Source: Haliclystus octoradiatus
Taxonomy: Eukaryota; Cnidaria; Staurozoa; Stauromedusae; Haliclystidae
DNA: 64,000 nt
Direction: 5' to 3'
Assembly (NCBI GenBank): GCA_916610825.1
Contig: OU744450.1
Span: forward strand, 23,249,338 to 23,313,337
Positions 21,127 to 33,661 of this stretch are shown one piece after another; within the stretch, counting starts at the first letter, position 1, and every line of letters begins with the position of its first letter. The notes below the pieces were generated by a model. It was not told where the DNA came from. It was given only the letters and a program-made list of their open reading frames with translations, and did not search any database. A program made the translations under genes and the position numbers.

Positions 21127-22022
21127 GTGTTGTGTTGTTGTGTTTACAAAAATTTCATGCCTCAATGCTTATTTATCTTCACTTTTGACCTTACACATTG
21201 GCTCATTGTTTTGTCATCCTTTCGCTTACAAATAAAAGCCGCTGATGACAATCACTCACGGTTATCTCGGATGCTGTTTACTGTTGAAAATATCTTCAAT
21301 GAAGATATACCTTTCGGTATTTTCAAAGAACGTTTCATTACCGTGAGAATACTGCTGAAAAATTGAGTGCAAGTGCAAAATTCGACCTCCGTTTTTTGGA
21401 AATATTCATCCAAACCTTCTCCGAAAAACTATCCATCGAGAATCGAGATCCAAATTACCGCTATAGTTATCCCAGAAGCTACCTTGGAGTTATTCGTATC
21501 AGTTTATCATTGGTCGCTCTATCACAACCAGAACCTTTTGTCACAGTAAAAGCCTACACAAGCATCAAGATCAAATATATTGCCAAGAGTGTATTGCATG
21601 GTTTACCCATGCTAGAATTCGAAAAAATTCAAACCACAACGACGATAAACGAGACTCGGCCGAACTATTTATGTGCACAAAATCAGCATTTTAAGTCTTC
21701 AACTTCTACATTCCAATTGCAAAATGAGGCATTCGGCGAAGAAGGATTTAGGCAAGCATTTAAGGATGCTACATTGTTTCTGCTGACTTAGTTGGTAAAT
21801 CGATATCAACAAATACATCGAAGTCGTTCTAAAATCATTCGCAGGAGAAAATCAAATATACAGCCTGTAACAGTAGTATCGTCCCATACATGCACTATAT
21901 GTTTTACTATTACTATTATGTTACATAATAATTTATGTATTCATATAAATATTTATCACATAATTGAATGCTACTTCATTACTTGCTGTATGTTTGAAAG
22001 AAGATGTTTAGTTATTGTATGA
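21127..22022 (+). pseudogene. Possible decayed alpha-kinase-like fragment
   Basis: Between the two AGPAT genes the plus strand holds consecutive frames (21127-21366, 21363-21791, 21792-22022) separated by stops. The middle one ends with AFGEEGFRQAFKDA, which resembles the glycine-rich N-lobe motif of alpha-kinases (FxxGxxRxAF). The next frame opens with VNRYQ, where alpha-kinases have V-K-x-Y. No intact domain can be followed, and the resemblance rests on these short motifs only. It may equally be chance. Confidence 0.22.
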
Positions 22023-22039
22023 TTTATATTTATTTATTT

Positions 22040-25000
22040 TTATTTATTAGATTTAAAATTCTTTTGCAACGGAGGTAGAAGCTCACGATAGTCTTCTTCA
22101 TGTCTTTTCATATCTTTATTGTAAACATCAATCATTAGTTTTCTACATTTCATAGTTAATGCACTTGCATCGTTATCTTTTAAATTGATTGTTGATACGG
22201 GAGGTAAAATTTCAACTCTAATATTTCCTAAATAAAAAAAATTATATAATGAAGCATGCATGTGTAAGATCAAATAACGCCCATAGTTTATATTTATAGT
22301 TGTACTATTTATCATGATAATTGTAGGCCGTGCCTGTTGACGTTACAGGGAGAGACGCTATGGGCTACTATGGCCGTTAGTCAGAGCCCTTTGATATAAA
22401 AGACAACGACCGTACTGTAAGATAGAAAGTGGTAAAATTGGATGTTTACATGACATAACTAAAGATATACAAACGTAGAAATTTACTACATAGTTAGGAA
22501 GAAAGATTAATTAGATTGTTACACATACACTACTGATTATCCTTGTTTTAGTTGGTAAATACCATCAAATAGCAAACTCATGCAAACCTTGTGTCGCGAC
22601 TTTCTTTCACGCTAGGAACTACTTGGAAATCAATAAATCTTGTTACAACAAGGTTTTAATGTTGTAATTGTAACATGCGAGTTACGTCTTCTAAACAGGC
22701 GTCATCTTTAAACCACTGGTTAATATTTTGGGAAGTACAATTCCGATAGGGTGTGGTCAATTTCTAGGTTATCTACAGGAACATTTCTTCTTGACTGTGT
22801 CAGGAAGAATTAAATGTGTAACCTCTTTGATTTAAAAATGTGAAATGTAGGCGAATCCAACTTTAAGTTTACCTGATAGAAATTTCCATCTCTTGCATTC
22901 GTAGATGTTTCTATAATTTGATATTACAACCGGTACGATCGGTATCTACAGATAGAAAATAGGCCCAGAAAATAGAACATAAGGCTAACCATTGCAAATA
23001 ATGACAATCAGTTGAGTTGGAATGCAAATGATACGCTAGGTGACATAGATAAATCAAAGTTTTGAAGTACATTATGATTTGTAAAACAGATTGAGCTAAA
23101 TACAGCTGAATGCATGTATATGAAAAAAAATTTCAAAGCTCGATTATTTAGACACAGAATTAAAAAGTAGTACGGCTATTTGGTTTTAATTATGACTACG
23201 CCATAATTATTTGATCTAAATTAATGTGTAAGTAGATTCCAGATCCATCAAATGAATTGTATAATTGCCCATATATTGATATAAAAACTAGCAATATTGG
23301 TTTCGAATGAAACCAACCAAGATTGGGTTAATTAGCTGCATGCTATTTATAAGGTCAGGGTCATTTAAAAAGGTCATTGGGTGGAGCTGTCAATTTCTTC
23401 ATGAAGCAATCAATTCTCTTAAAACTAAAAATCAACATTTCAAAGAGTCATGTGACATTCCTAATTTAACAACACTCATTTTGTGTTACAATTACCTGAC
23501 ATTTAATGGCCAAATGAAAGGCACCTTTCTTGAATTCTTTAATTGTATCTAATTGATATCGTGAACCCTCAGGAAATATAAGCATTGATGACTGGATAAT
23601 AAGAAAAAATTCAAAGATTTAAATCGATGGAAATTCTATGTTCAGATTTATATATCAAATATATAATTCAATACAGCTTTTACAAATCGGCCATGTTGGT
23701 GTGGTATGACAATACACCTCAGGGTCACGACTTTTTCAAAATACACTATCCGGTTATAAATCTTTTCTATAAATAATTCTCAAGGGACTACCGTCTCCAA
23801 TACTTACCTACTTCGAGGGACTCATTGACAATCTATGGAAAAGCTCTATTGAGGGTTTGTGTTGCTTAAATGCTAAACACGTGAATTAAATATACCGCCG
23901 TGGTTTAGTAATTTCTAGACATCCGACAAGGGATTAGTATTTCTGGAACCCTAGAGACCCACATAGAACATTTCAACATTTTCTTCTCAATAATTCTTGT
24001 TGAATCTTGACCTATCAAAAAAAATCAATTTTCTTCTGCATTTACTCTGAAGCCTTCTGGAATCTATAGGATTGCAGAATCCTTACTTTTGTCAGACCCT
24101 ATATGAAATGACCAATACCCGGGGGGTAACTCCAGCTCTGTAGGGACGAGGAGGTGCCAATTTGTAAAAAGGTAAAGTACCCAAAAAGTTCCAAAATTTC
24201 TGTTGATGCTACCCAAAAAGTTCTAGCCGGTTGATTGATTTCAAGTAAATATGCAAAAATGATTCAAATTTTTTCAAAAATTCTTGAAAAAGTCAAAAAT
24301 GGGATACCCAAAAGCTCCAAACTTTGAAATCTCATACCCGAAAAGTTTTTTCTCAGCTGGAATATAGACCCAAAAAAAGTTGCATGTCCCCGTATAGCCG
24401 TCATAGTGGAGTTATCCCCCCCCCCCGGGACGCGATTTGACAAACAGATAGAAGTTGTGACCACCTGCGCGCGCATGTGCCGTAACATATCCAAAGCGGT
24501 CAATTTGCTCTAATTGTGCGGCCAAAGCCGAACACGTAAGATATCTTTACAAAATGGCGATCAGAAGCAGACGTACGGTTAAACGAAGGATACCTATGAC
24601 TTATATTTAGATTACACTTTATATTTCTTAATGAATATTGAATACTTGTTTACACTTCACAATAAAAAACTTACGATTAAATGGATTCAGAAAAACTTCT
24701 ATTATCAAGTCAAATAGTCGACGGCATAACTCTTAATTTCTGAATGTCATGGCCTATTATTTGATTATTCTATGATTCTAGACACACTGTAGTCGACAAT
24801 CTATATCGCTAAAAAGGTAAGCACATAATAAACTATGACTTATCTAAGTTTGAAACTGTTGGCAGTATTTGATAATGCTTCAACAAAGAGCAGCTCGATG
24901 TTGATTTTGCAAAAACACGACAGTCGAGTTCAACAAAGTCTATAAAACCTTCGATAGGCCTACGTTGGCAATAAAACTGTCTGGTTCTTCTAAAAGCGCG

Positions 25001-28000
25001 CACTAATTTATCTCAAACTGGTTGCACATTTAAAATAATTCATAAACTACTATGATTCTAAGTTTGACTATCATTGCTTGACTCTTTGATACCAAAGTTA
25101 TTTAGTTTGCAAAATATGAATTATACTATACTCATTCCGCTTTGTTGACAAAGTCTCAAAGCCATCTTTTTCTTTTTGAATTATAAGGTCTCTCAAATCA
25201 AAGCAAGATATGCCGCTGACTACATATCACTCAACATGTATCACATGCATAGACATGTATCGACGTAAATTGATAAAATTTCATGAAAAAGCTCTATCAA
25301 ATTTATTATGTTTAGATATATAACCGTCCAGGTTGACAAAGGTTTTTTTGGGGGAGGGGGGTCAAAATGCTGGTCTTTCACTTGAACTTGTAGGTCTATC
25401 CAAATAAATTGAGACATGCAGATGACTAGATATCACTAGATACTACTCTTAGACATGTATCGAAGTAAATTCAAAATATTTCTCGAAAAAAGATCCAGTT
25501 TATATTTAGATATAGCCGCTTGAGTTGACAAAGGGGACATTTGGGGTTTTTCAAAAAGCTGGGCTTACACCTTCTCCAACTTCTAGGTCCCTCAAAGTGA
25601 AACAAGGGGTGCTGATGATTAAGTATCATTAGAGATTACTCTTTGACAAATTATATTGAAGTAGGTTCAAAACATTTCTTGACAAAATATCAAGTTTATA
25701 TTCAGATTGAGCCATTTAAGTTATCAAAGGGGGCATTTGTGTCTTTTCAAAAAGCCGGATTTACACTTTTTCCAATTTCTAGGTCCCTCATATTAAAATA
25801 AGGGATGCCGATGACTAGATATCAATAGAGATTTCTCTTAGACAAGTATTCAAAACATTTCTTGAAAAAATATCTAGTTCATATCTAATAATAAATAAAC
25901 ACAAAAATCAGACATTCATATCATATCTATAGATTAAATTGCATGATGATCGCTCAAGGCGAAACTATTAGTAGCAAATATGAATGTCTCATTTTTGCAT
26001 TTATTTATTATTAAACAGCTCTGCTTTTATGGCATCAAACAATATTAAAACAGCAATGACTACACAATCACTTTTATGTTATTATTAGTGTATATTTAGA
26101 TACATCAATTTGAGGCTATATATTTTATACCTTAAATTAATATTTTTTCATGAAATTTGTGCTTTTTATTTAGTTAATTAATTAATGGAATTCTTAATTT
26201 ATCGGCCTCTTTTTATATTATTACATGATTGTTTAATTACAAATGTTAAACTTGGATGACGTAGCTACATGAATAGGTATTCTGAATTATGCCTAAGTTT
26301 GATTATGGTGTCGTTATTTGAATGTAATAGATGATAGCATGTCACATCTTTAACTTATAACGTAATGTTACTTCGGGATTGTTTTGAGAGCACTATATTC
26401 AATCATAACGTAGCCCTATTTTTAGAATGCTGAGCAATTAGATAATTTAGGTATTTTGCCTATATAGGTAACCTAGTTTAAAGAGCACATGACACAACAA
26501 ATTTTTAACACAGATTCAAGTAGCTGAAGCTAAATGATGAAGAATGGTGACAATGATTTCTTAGTTGAAACTGTATAAGCGGAGATATTTAATGTTGAAT
26601 CTGTCCTATTTTCAATCATTTTTTATGCTTGAAATAAATATAATTTATTAAGAAATACATGAAATACAAGGGAATTTAGTTGTTGGATTTATCTCTCAAA
26701 AATGTGGCAGTCATCCTCAGCAGCATGCAGTTGGACTGTGCACATGCTGTTTTACGTACACATTACCTCAATTTGTGACATTTGTTTGTCAGGTGTTTGG
26801 GTGTTCTACGACGACGGAATTATTAATTTGAAATAGTTAATTTTAATAGCAAAGATATTCATGTGTTTAGTGTTATGTTGTTTCAATGTTCTAACAATTT
26901 CATTTGTTCCTCAATGTTCTAATAGTTGAACAAATATACAAACTGTAACACAAATTAAACTCCACAGACGCTGGGTGTCGTTTACAAGTAATATCTGGTG
27001 ATATCTAGTCATCGGCATCCCTCGTTTTAATTAAAGGGACCTAGAAGTTGGAGAAAGTGAAAATGCGGATTTTGAAAACCCCAAATGCCCCCCTTGTCAA
27101 CTTAAATGGCTCTATCAAAATATAAGCTAGATGTTTTTTGAAGAAATGTTCTGAATTTACTTCGATTTATGTCTAAGAGTCCCATCTAGTGATATCTAGT
27201 CATCTGCCTGTCTCAATTTACTTTCAGAGACCTAGAAGTTGGAAAAAGCGTAAAACCCAGCTTTTTGAAAAACTCAAAATGCACCCCTTGTCAACTTAAA
27301 TGGCTCTATCTATTTATAAACTAGATATTTTGTCAAGAAATGTTTTGAATTTACTTCGATATGTGTCAAGGAGTAATCTCTGATGATATCTAATCATTGG
27401 CACCCCTTGTTTTAATTTGACGGACCTAGAAGCCGGAGAAAGTGTGAACCCAGCTTTTTGAAAAACCCAAAATGCACCCTTTGTCAACTTAAATGGCTCA
27501 ATCTAAATATTAGATATTTTGTCAAGAAATGTTTTGAATTTACTTCGATACGTGTCAAGGAGTAATCTCTGATGATATCTAATCATTGGCACCCCTTGTT
27601 TTAATTTGACGGACCTAAAAGCTGGAGAAAGTGTGAACCCAGCTTTTTGACAAACCCAAATGCCCCCTTTGTCAACTTAAGTGGCTATATTTACATATAA
27701 ACTCGATCAATTTTCGAGAATTATTTTGAATTTACTTGAATACATGTCTAGGAGTAATCTCTAATGATATCTTATCATCGGCATCCCTTGTTTTATGTTG
27801 AGAAACCTACCTAGAAGTGGGAGAAAATGTAAACCTAGCTTTTTGAATAAACCCAAATGCCCCCTTTGTCAACTTAAGTGGCGGTATCTAAATATAAACT
27901 TGGTCGATTTTCAAGAAATATTTTGAATTGATTTTGATACATGTCTAAGATTACTACCTAATGATATCTAGTCATCTGCATGTCTCAATTTATTTGGAGA

Positions 28001-31000
28001 GACCTACAAGTTGAAGTAAGTGAAAGACCTACATTTTGACACCCCCTCCCCCAAAAAAACCTTTGGTAACTTGGATGGTTATATATCTAAACATATTAAA
28101 CTTGATACTTTTTCATGAAATTTTATCAATTTACGTCGATACATGTGTATGCATATAGGTACATGACTACATGTACGTGACTACATATCACTCAACATGT
28201 ATCACATGCATAGACATGTATCGACGTAAATTGATAAAATTTCATGAAAAAGTATCAAGTTTAATATGTTTAGATATATAACCATCCAAGTTGCCAAAGG
28301 TTTTTTGGGGGGAGGGGGTGTCAAAATGTAGGTCTTTCACTTACTTCAACTTGTAGGTCTCTCCAAATAAATTGAGACATGCAGATGACTAGATATCACT
28401 AGGTAGTACTCTTACACATGTATCAAAATCAATTCAAAATATTTCTTGAAAATCGACATAAAACTTAGGTAGGTTTCTCAACATAAAACAAGGGATGCCG
28501 ATGATAAGATATCATTAGAGATTACTCCTAGACATGTATTGAAGTAAATTCAAAATAATTCTCGAAAATTGATCAAGTTTATATTTAAATATAGCCACTT
28601 AAGTTGACAAAGGGGGCATTTGGGTTTTTCAAAAAGCTGGGTTCACACTTTCTCCAGCTTCTAGGTCCGTCAAATTAAAACAAGGGGTGACAATGATTAG
28701 ATATCATCAGAGATTACTCCTTGATACGTATCGAAGTAAATTAAAAATATTTCTTGACAAAATATCTAGTTTATATTTAGATAGAGCCATTTAAGTTGAC
28801 AAGGGGTGCATTTTGGGTTTTTCAAAAAGCTGGGTTCACACTTTCTCCAGCTTCTAGGTCCGTCAAATTAAAACAAGGGGTGCCAATGATTAGATATCAT
28901 CAGAGATTACTCCTTGACACGTATCGAAGTAAATTCAAAACATTTCTTGACAAAATATCTAGTTTATATTTAGATAGAGCCATTTAAGTTGACAAGGGGT
29001 GCATTTTGGGTTTTTCACAAAGCTGGGTTTTACACTTTTTCCAACTTCTAGGTCTCTGAAAGTAAATTGAGACAGGCAGATGACTAGATATCACTAGATG
29101 GGACTCTTAGACATGTATCGAAGTAAATTCAGAACATTTCTTCAAAAAACATCTAGTTTATATTTTGATGAAGTTGACAAGGGGGGCATGTGGGTTTTCA
29201 AAAGCCGCATTTTCACTTTCTCCAACTTCTAGGTCCCTTTAATTAAAACAAGGGATGCCGATGACTAGATATCACCAGATATTACTTGTAAACGACACCC
29301 AGCGTCTGTGGAGTTTAATTTGTGTTACAGTTTGTATATTTGTTCGACTATTAGAACATTGAGGAACAAATGAAATTGTTAGAACATTGAAACAACATAA
29401 CACTAAACACGTGAATATCTTTGCTATTAAAATGAACTATTTCAAATTAATAATTCCGTCATCGTAGAACACCCAAACACCTGACAAACAACTGTCACAA
29501 ATTGAGGTGATGTGTACGTAAAACAACGGGTGCACAGTCCAACTGCATGCTGCTGAGGCTGCCACATTTTTGAGAGATAAAGTAAATCCAACAACTAAAT
29601 TCCCTTGTATTTTATGTATTTCTTAATAAATTATATTTATTTCAAGCATAGAAAATGATTGAAAATAGGGCAGATTCAACATTAAATATCTCCGCTTATA
29701 CAGTTTCAAACTAAGAAATCATTGTCACCATTCTTCATCATTTAGCTTCAGCTACTTGAACCTGTGTTAAAATTTTGTTGTGTCATGTGCTCTTTAAACT
29801 AGAGGCCCCGCGAAGCGAGGGGCGCAGCCCCGAGCTCAGGCAAGGGGCCGCGAAGCGGCCCCGACAGCCAGCCCAGATCCGCGCATACGGAGTCAAAATT
29901 CAACCAAGGATACTGGAGACCCAAATTTCAGCCGATAGTTTCTCCTGTACGCTTTACAAAGATGGTGTCTGTGTCGCAAGAATGTTCCACTAGTTATTAG
30001 CATCGTGGTTCTGTTTTTATCAAGATCGATGATGTATTTTATTTTATGAATTTTTAAACTTTTCCTTTTCTGTGATACCCTTTGTTCTACTCTTTTGTCT
30101 TTCACAGTTTTTTACAGTCACGTGGTCTTGCGATTTTGTCTGCTCGCTGGTGTGTTGTGCTTCCGGGCACGTAGTTCTAACGCTGTCACGTTTACACATG
30201 GTTGTTAATTGTTACCCTCATTGTTGTTGCTTGCTGATTGCACCTATTGTTGTTTTATATTCACTATGTTATGCTCTGTTAAATTCGTCAAGTTTAATCA
30301 TTTTATGCACAAGGAAGTAGTGCTTTCTATCAACATTGGACGAAATTGTTTCTGCCTAAGTATGGAATCATTCTGTTAGGCCGATAGTGATTTTTTGCAC
30401 TAAAAGGCGGTTATGAGGAAATGGGCTTTAATCTGGAGAGTTGTGCCTACTGGACTACATGTTTGACACCAACTATTGACTGTAAAATACTTTCTGGGGT
30501 TCAAAGAGCTTCCTGACGGATGGGAAAAGATCTCTGCGGTTTGTTTCTTTCTTTGCGTTTGTTTAATTCAACGTTAATTTTATTCTTGACAATCCTGTTT
30601 AAAGCCTCCTTGAAAAGACCAAAATTCTATGGGGTGGTGGGGCTGATAAGATTGGGGAACACTGATATCGCCAGGTAGCATTTCAGAGAGCTTGTGCTCT
30701 GCATCAATGAATACATAAATACATCGTGATCAATTCAATCAAGCTATCAGGTCAACCCAGTCTGTGAACAGTTATTTTACTAAATACTTATCAGGTTATA
30801 ACTTTGTGGGCATATTGCTGTGTGACATTCTTATAATGAAGTTACTTTACTGGTTTTTCCGTACGCAAACACAAACGTAATTGATAAAATGGCATTTAAA
30901 CGAAGTTTTTCATCAAATAAAGTTGTTTAATCGTGTTGAATAGAGAGATATGCTTCGGAACTTGACTATGGATTATGAGAGTATCCTATGGAAGGACCCG

Positions 31001-33661
31001 TAAGGGTCCTTCCACACAATTATATCCCTGCTATTGGGTTACCTATATAGGCAAAATATCTAAATTATCTAATTGCTCAGCATTCTAAAAATAGTGTTAC
31101 GTTATGATTGAATATTAGTGCTCTCAAAACAATCCCGAAGTAACATTACGTTATAAGTTAAAGATATGACATGCTATCATCTATTACATTCAAATAACGA
31201 CACCATAATCAAACTTAGGCATAATTCAGAATACCTATTCATGTAGCTACGTCATCGAAGTTCAACATTTGTAATTAAACAATCATGTAATAATAGAAAA
31301 AGAGGCCGATAAATTAGGAATTCCATTAATTAATTAACTAAATAAAAAGCACAAATTTCATGAAAAAATATTAATTTAGGATATAAAATATATAGTCTCA
31401 AATTGATGTATCTAAATATACACTAATAATAACATAAAAGTGATTGTGTAGTCATTGCTGTTTTAATATTGTTTGGTGCCATAAAAGCAGAGCTGTTTAA
31501 TAATAAATAAATGCAAAAATGAGACATTCATATTTGCTACTAATAGTTTCGCCTTGAGCGATCATCATGCAATTTAATCTATAGATATGATATGAATGTC
31601 TGATTTTTGTGTTTATTTATTATTAGATATGAACTAGATATTTTTTCAAGAAATGTTTTGAATACTTGTCTAAGAGAAATCTCTATTGATATCTAGTCAT
31701 CGGCATCCCTTATTTTAATATGAGGGACCTAGAAATTGGAAAAAGTGTAAATCCGGCTTTTTGAAAAGACACAAATGCCCCCTTTGATAACTTAAATGGC
31801 TCAATCTGAATATAAACTTGATATTTTGTCAAGAAATGTTTTGAACCTACTTCAATATTTGTCAAAGAGTAATCTCTAATGGTACTTAATCATCAGCACC
31901 CCTTGTTTCACTTTGAGGGACCTAGAAGTTGGAGAAGGTGTAAGCCCAGCTTTTTGAAAAACCCCAAATGTCCCCTTTGTCAACTTAAGCGGCTATATCT
32001 AAATATAAACTGGATCCTTTTTAGAGAAATATTTTGAATTTACTTCGATACATGTCTAAGAGTAGTATCTAGTGATATCTAGTCATCTGCATGTCTCAAT
32101 TTATTTGGATAGACCTACAAGTTTAAGTGAAAGACCAGCATTTTGACCCCCCTCCCCCAAAAAACCTTTGTCAACCTGGACGGTTATATATCTAAACATA
32201 ATAAACTTGATACTTTTTCATGAAATTTTATCAATTTACGTCGATACATGTCTATGCATGTGATACATGTTGAGTGATATGTAGTCAGCGGCATATCTTG
32301 CTTTGATTTGAGAGACCTTATAATTCAAAAAGAAAAAGATGGCTTTGAGACTTTGGTCAACAAAGCGGAATGAGTTACATGAGTATAGTATAATTCGTAT
32401 TTTGCAAACTAAATAACTTATCAAAGAGTCAAGCAATTATAGTCAAACTTAGAATCATAGTAGTTTATGAATTATTTTAAATGTGCAACCAGTTTGAGAT
32501 AAATTAGTGCGCGCTTTTAGAAGAACCAGACAGTTTTATTGCCAACGTAGGCCTATCGAAGGTTTTATAGACTTTGTTGAACTCGACTGTCGTGTTTTTG
32601 CAAAATCAATATCGAGCTGCTCTTTGTTGAAGCATTATCAAATACTGCCAACAGTTTCAAACTTAGATAATTCATAATTTATTATGTGCTTACCTTTTTA
32701 GCGATATAGATTCTCGACTACAGTGTGTCTAGAACCATAGAATAATCAAATACTAGGCCATGACATTCAGAAATTAAGATTTATGCCGTCGACTATTCGA
32801 CGAAATTGACTTAATAATAAAAGTTTTTCTGAATCCATTTAATCGTAAATTTTTTATTGTGAAGTGTAATCAAGTATTCAATTTTCATTAAGAAATATAA
32901 AGTGTAATCTAAATATAAGTCAATGGTTTCCTTCGTTTAACGTCTGCTTCTGATCGCCATTTTGTAAAGATAACTTACGTGTTCGGCTTTGGCCGCACAA
33001 TTAGAGCAAATTGACCGCTTTGGATATGTTACGGCACATGCGCGCGCAGGTGGTCACAACTTCTATCTGTTTGTCAAATCGCCCCCGGGACCAATATATA
33101 GAAAAAAAACATGGTTGAAGTATATCGTATTATTAAATACCTTAAGATTCTGCACTCTTGCTGCTGCATCATTCATAACTTCAATTGCATTTTTTGTGTT
33201 TCCTCTTGGGATAAACGTACAGCCATAAAGCCATGATGATACACCGAAAAAGGGAACATAAAAATTGGAACTTTTCATTAGGCAACTTGTTCTTGAAGAG
33301 GCAAACTAACAACATAAAGATTCATTAACATAATTACTGAATCAAAGTTAAAAATGAATCATAAGTAAATTTCAAAACTTACATGTGTCAATATTGGCAT
33401 ATCAAGCATAGACTGATGATTAATTATCATGACATGAGTATCGCCAGCCAATTTTAAATTTTCTTTTCCTTTAATTTTCAAACGAAGGCCAAGAATACCA
33501 ACTGTACGCATCCATTTTGTAAAATTTATTGCATATGAAATATTTCCTGGATTATTTGGTGTTGGTAATGACAAAATGGCAGCAAAAAGGGCCGCAAAGC
33601 CAACCCACAAACACATAACTGAGAATTTTACATGAAATACAATATAATTGATAAAACTCAT
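22040..33661 (-). CDS. AGPAT: 1-acyl-sn-glycerol-3-phosphate acyltransferase, copy B
   Basis: Tandem paralogue of copy A with the same role. Exons (minus): 33383-33661, 33141-33305, 23496-23591, 22873-22945, 22040-22227. Exons 1-4 have exactly the lengths of copy A (279, 165, 96 and 73 bp), with the same phases. The product is 266 residues. Motifs: NHQSMLD (HX4D, exon 1), GCTFIPRG (exon 2), FPEGSR then FKKGAFHLA (exon 3), IPIVPVV (exon 4), LPPVST in the last exon. The frame is open upstream of the ATG at 33661 without another Met, so an extra N-terminal exon is possible, as in copy A. Intron 1 is only 77 bp. Intron 2 is 9.5 kb because it holds nested foldback elements. Confidence 0.88.
22228..23495. 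other. AGPAT-B introns 3 and 4
   Basis: Two introns of about 645 and 550 bp around exon 4. I see no element in them. Short blocks near the exon-3 donor resemble copy A, consistent with the duplication including introns. Confidence 0.4.
24118..24431. mobile_element. MITE with C/G-run ends, interrupted
   Basis: Begins CCCGGGGGGTAACTCC and ends with GGAGTTATCC plus a C run, an inverted pair also seen at 46778-47128. It is flanked by ACCAATA at 24111-24117 and, beyond the giant insertion, at 33090-33096. The giant foldback element therefore landed at this MITE's right tip, leaving its last bases at 33083-33089. Confidence 0.72.
25150..25880. repeat. Subrepeat array in the left outer arm
   Basis: Three to four tandem units of about 190-210 bp, recognisable by CTAGGTCCCTCA, GACAAAGG and AGATATCA blocks. 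The mirror-image array is at about 31640-32330. Confidence 0.75.
25939..25977 (+). ncRNA. Degenerate hammerhead motif
   Basis: Stem I UUGC/GCAA, AUGAUGA in place of CUGAUGA, stem II CGC/GCG, and stem III ACU/AGU followed by A. The G of the GAAA box is missing, so it is probably inactive. It lies in the inverted pair 25890-26030 of the left outer arm. Confidence 0.45.
26482..29793. mobile_element. TTAA foldback element, 3.3 kb (nested)
   Basis: Bounded by TTAA on both sides (26478-26481, 29794-29797). Terminal inverted repeats begin AGAGCACATGACACAACAAA. The outer 0.5 kb of each arm (26482-26995 and 29285-29793) match in inverse. The interior is two opposed arrays of about 190-bp subrepeats meeting near 28165. 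TTAA sites fit piggyBac- or Kolobok-type transposition. A relative is at 34107-36359. No open frame of note. Confidence 0.82.
27000..29280. repeat. Opposed tandem arrays of about 190-bp units
   Basis: Five to six units point one way (about 27000-28140), and five to six point the other way (about 28190-29280). Units share GACCTAGAAG, CCCAGCTTTTTGA, TTTGTCAACTTAA and TTGAATTTACTTCGATAC blocks. The same unit is found in the outer arms of the host element, so the unit predates or has moved between the two elements. Confidence 0.8.
29802..31033. other. 1.2-kb insertion with GC-rich hairpin start
   Basis: Present only in the right arm. The left arm joins directly at the equivalent site near 26476. 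It opens with GC-rich palindromes (GGCCCCGCGAAGCGAGGGGC, GGGGCCGCGAAGCGGCCCC) and ends near a 10-bp stem hairpin GGAAGGACCC/GGGTCCTTCC (about 30989-31013). It was acquired after the palindrome formed. Element class unknown. I see no coding sequence I trust. Confidence 0.6.
31534..31572 (-). ncRNA. Degenerate hammerhead motif (mirror copy)
   Basis: Minus-strand counterpart of the motif at 25939-25977 in the right outer arm, with the same AUGAUGA core and missing G. Probably inactive. Confidence 0.42.

Larger units (their letters stand above)
24432..33082. mobile_element. Giant foldback element, 8.65 kb, 9-bp target duplication
   Basis: Outer arms 24432-26477 and 31034-33082 are inverted copies of about 2 kb, starting GCGATTTGACAAACAG. 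CCCCGGGAC occurs directly before (24423-24431) and directly after (33083-33091), a 9-bp duplication as made by Mutator-like elements. The arms hold a 0.7-kb outer segment, several about 190-bp subrepeats, a degenerate hammerhead palindrome and a 0.4-kb inner segment. The centre is occupied by a TTAA foldback element (26482-29793), followed by a 1.2-kb insertion. No transposase frame is visible, so mobilisation must be in trans. It lies in AGPAT-B intron 2, 59 bp from exon 2. Confidence 0.88.

Noticed and set aside
29802..31033. Helitron
   Set aside because: On the minus strand it ends in CTAG after a GC hairpin, but the other end lacks the TC start and the host site is not a clear A/T junction.
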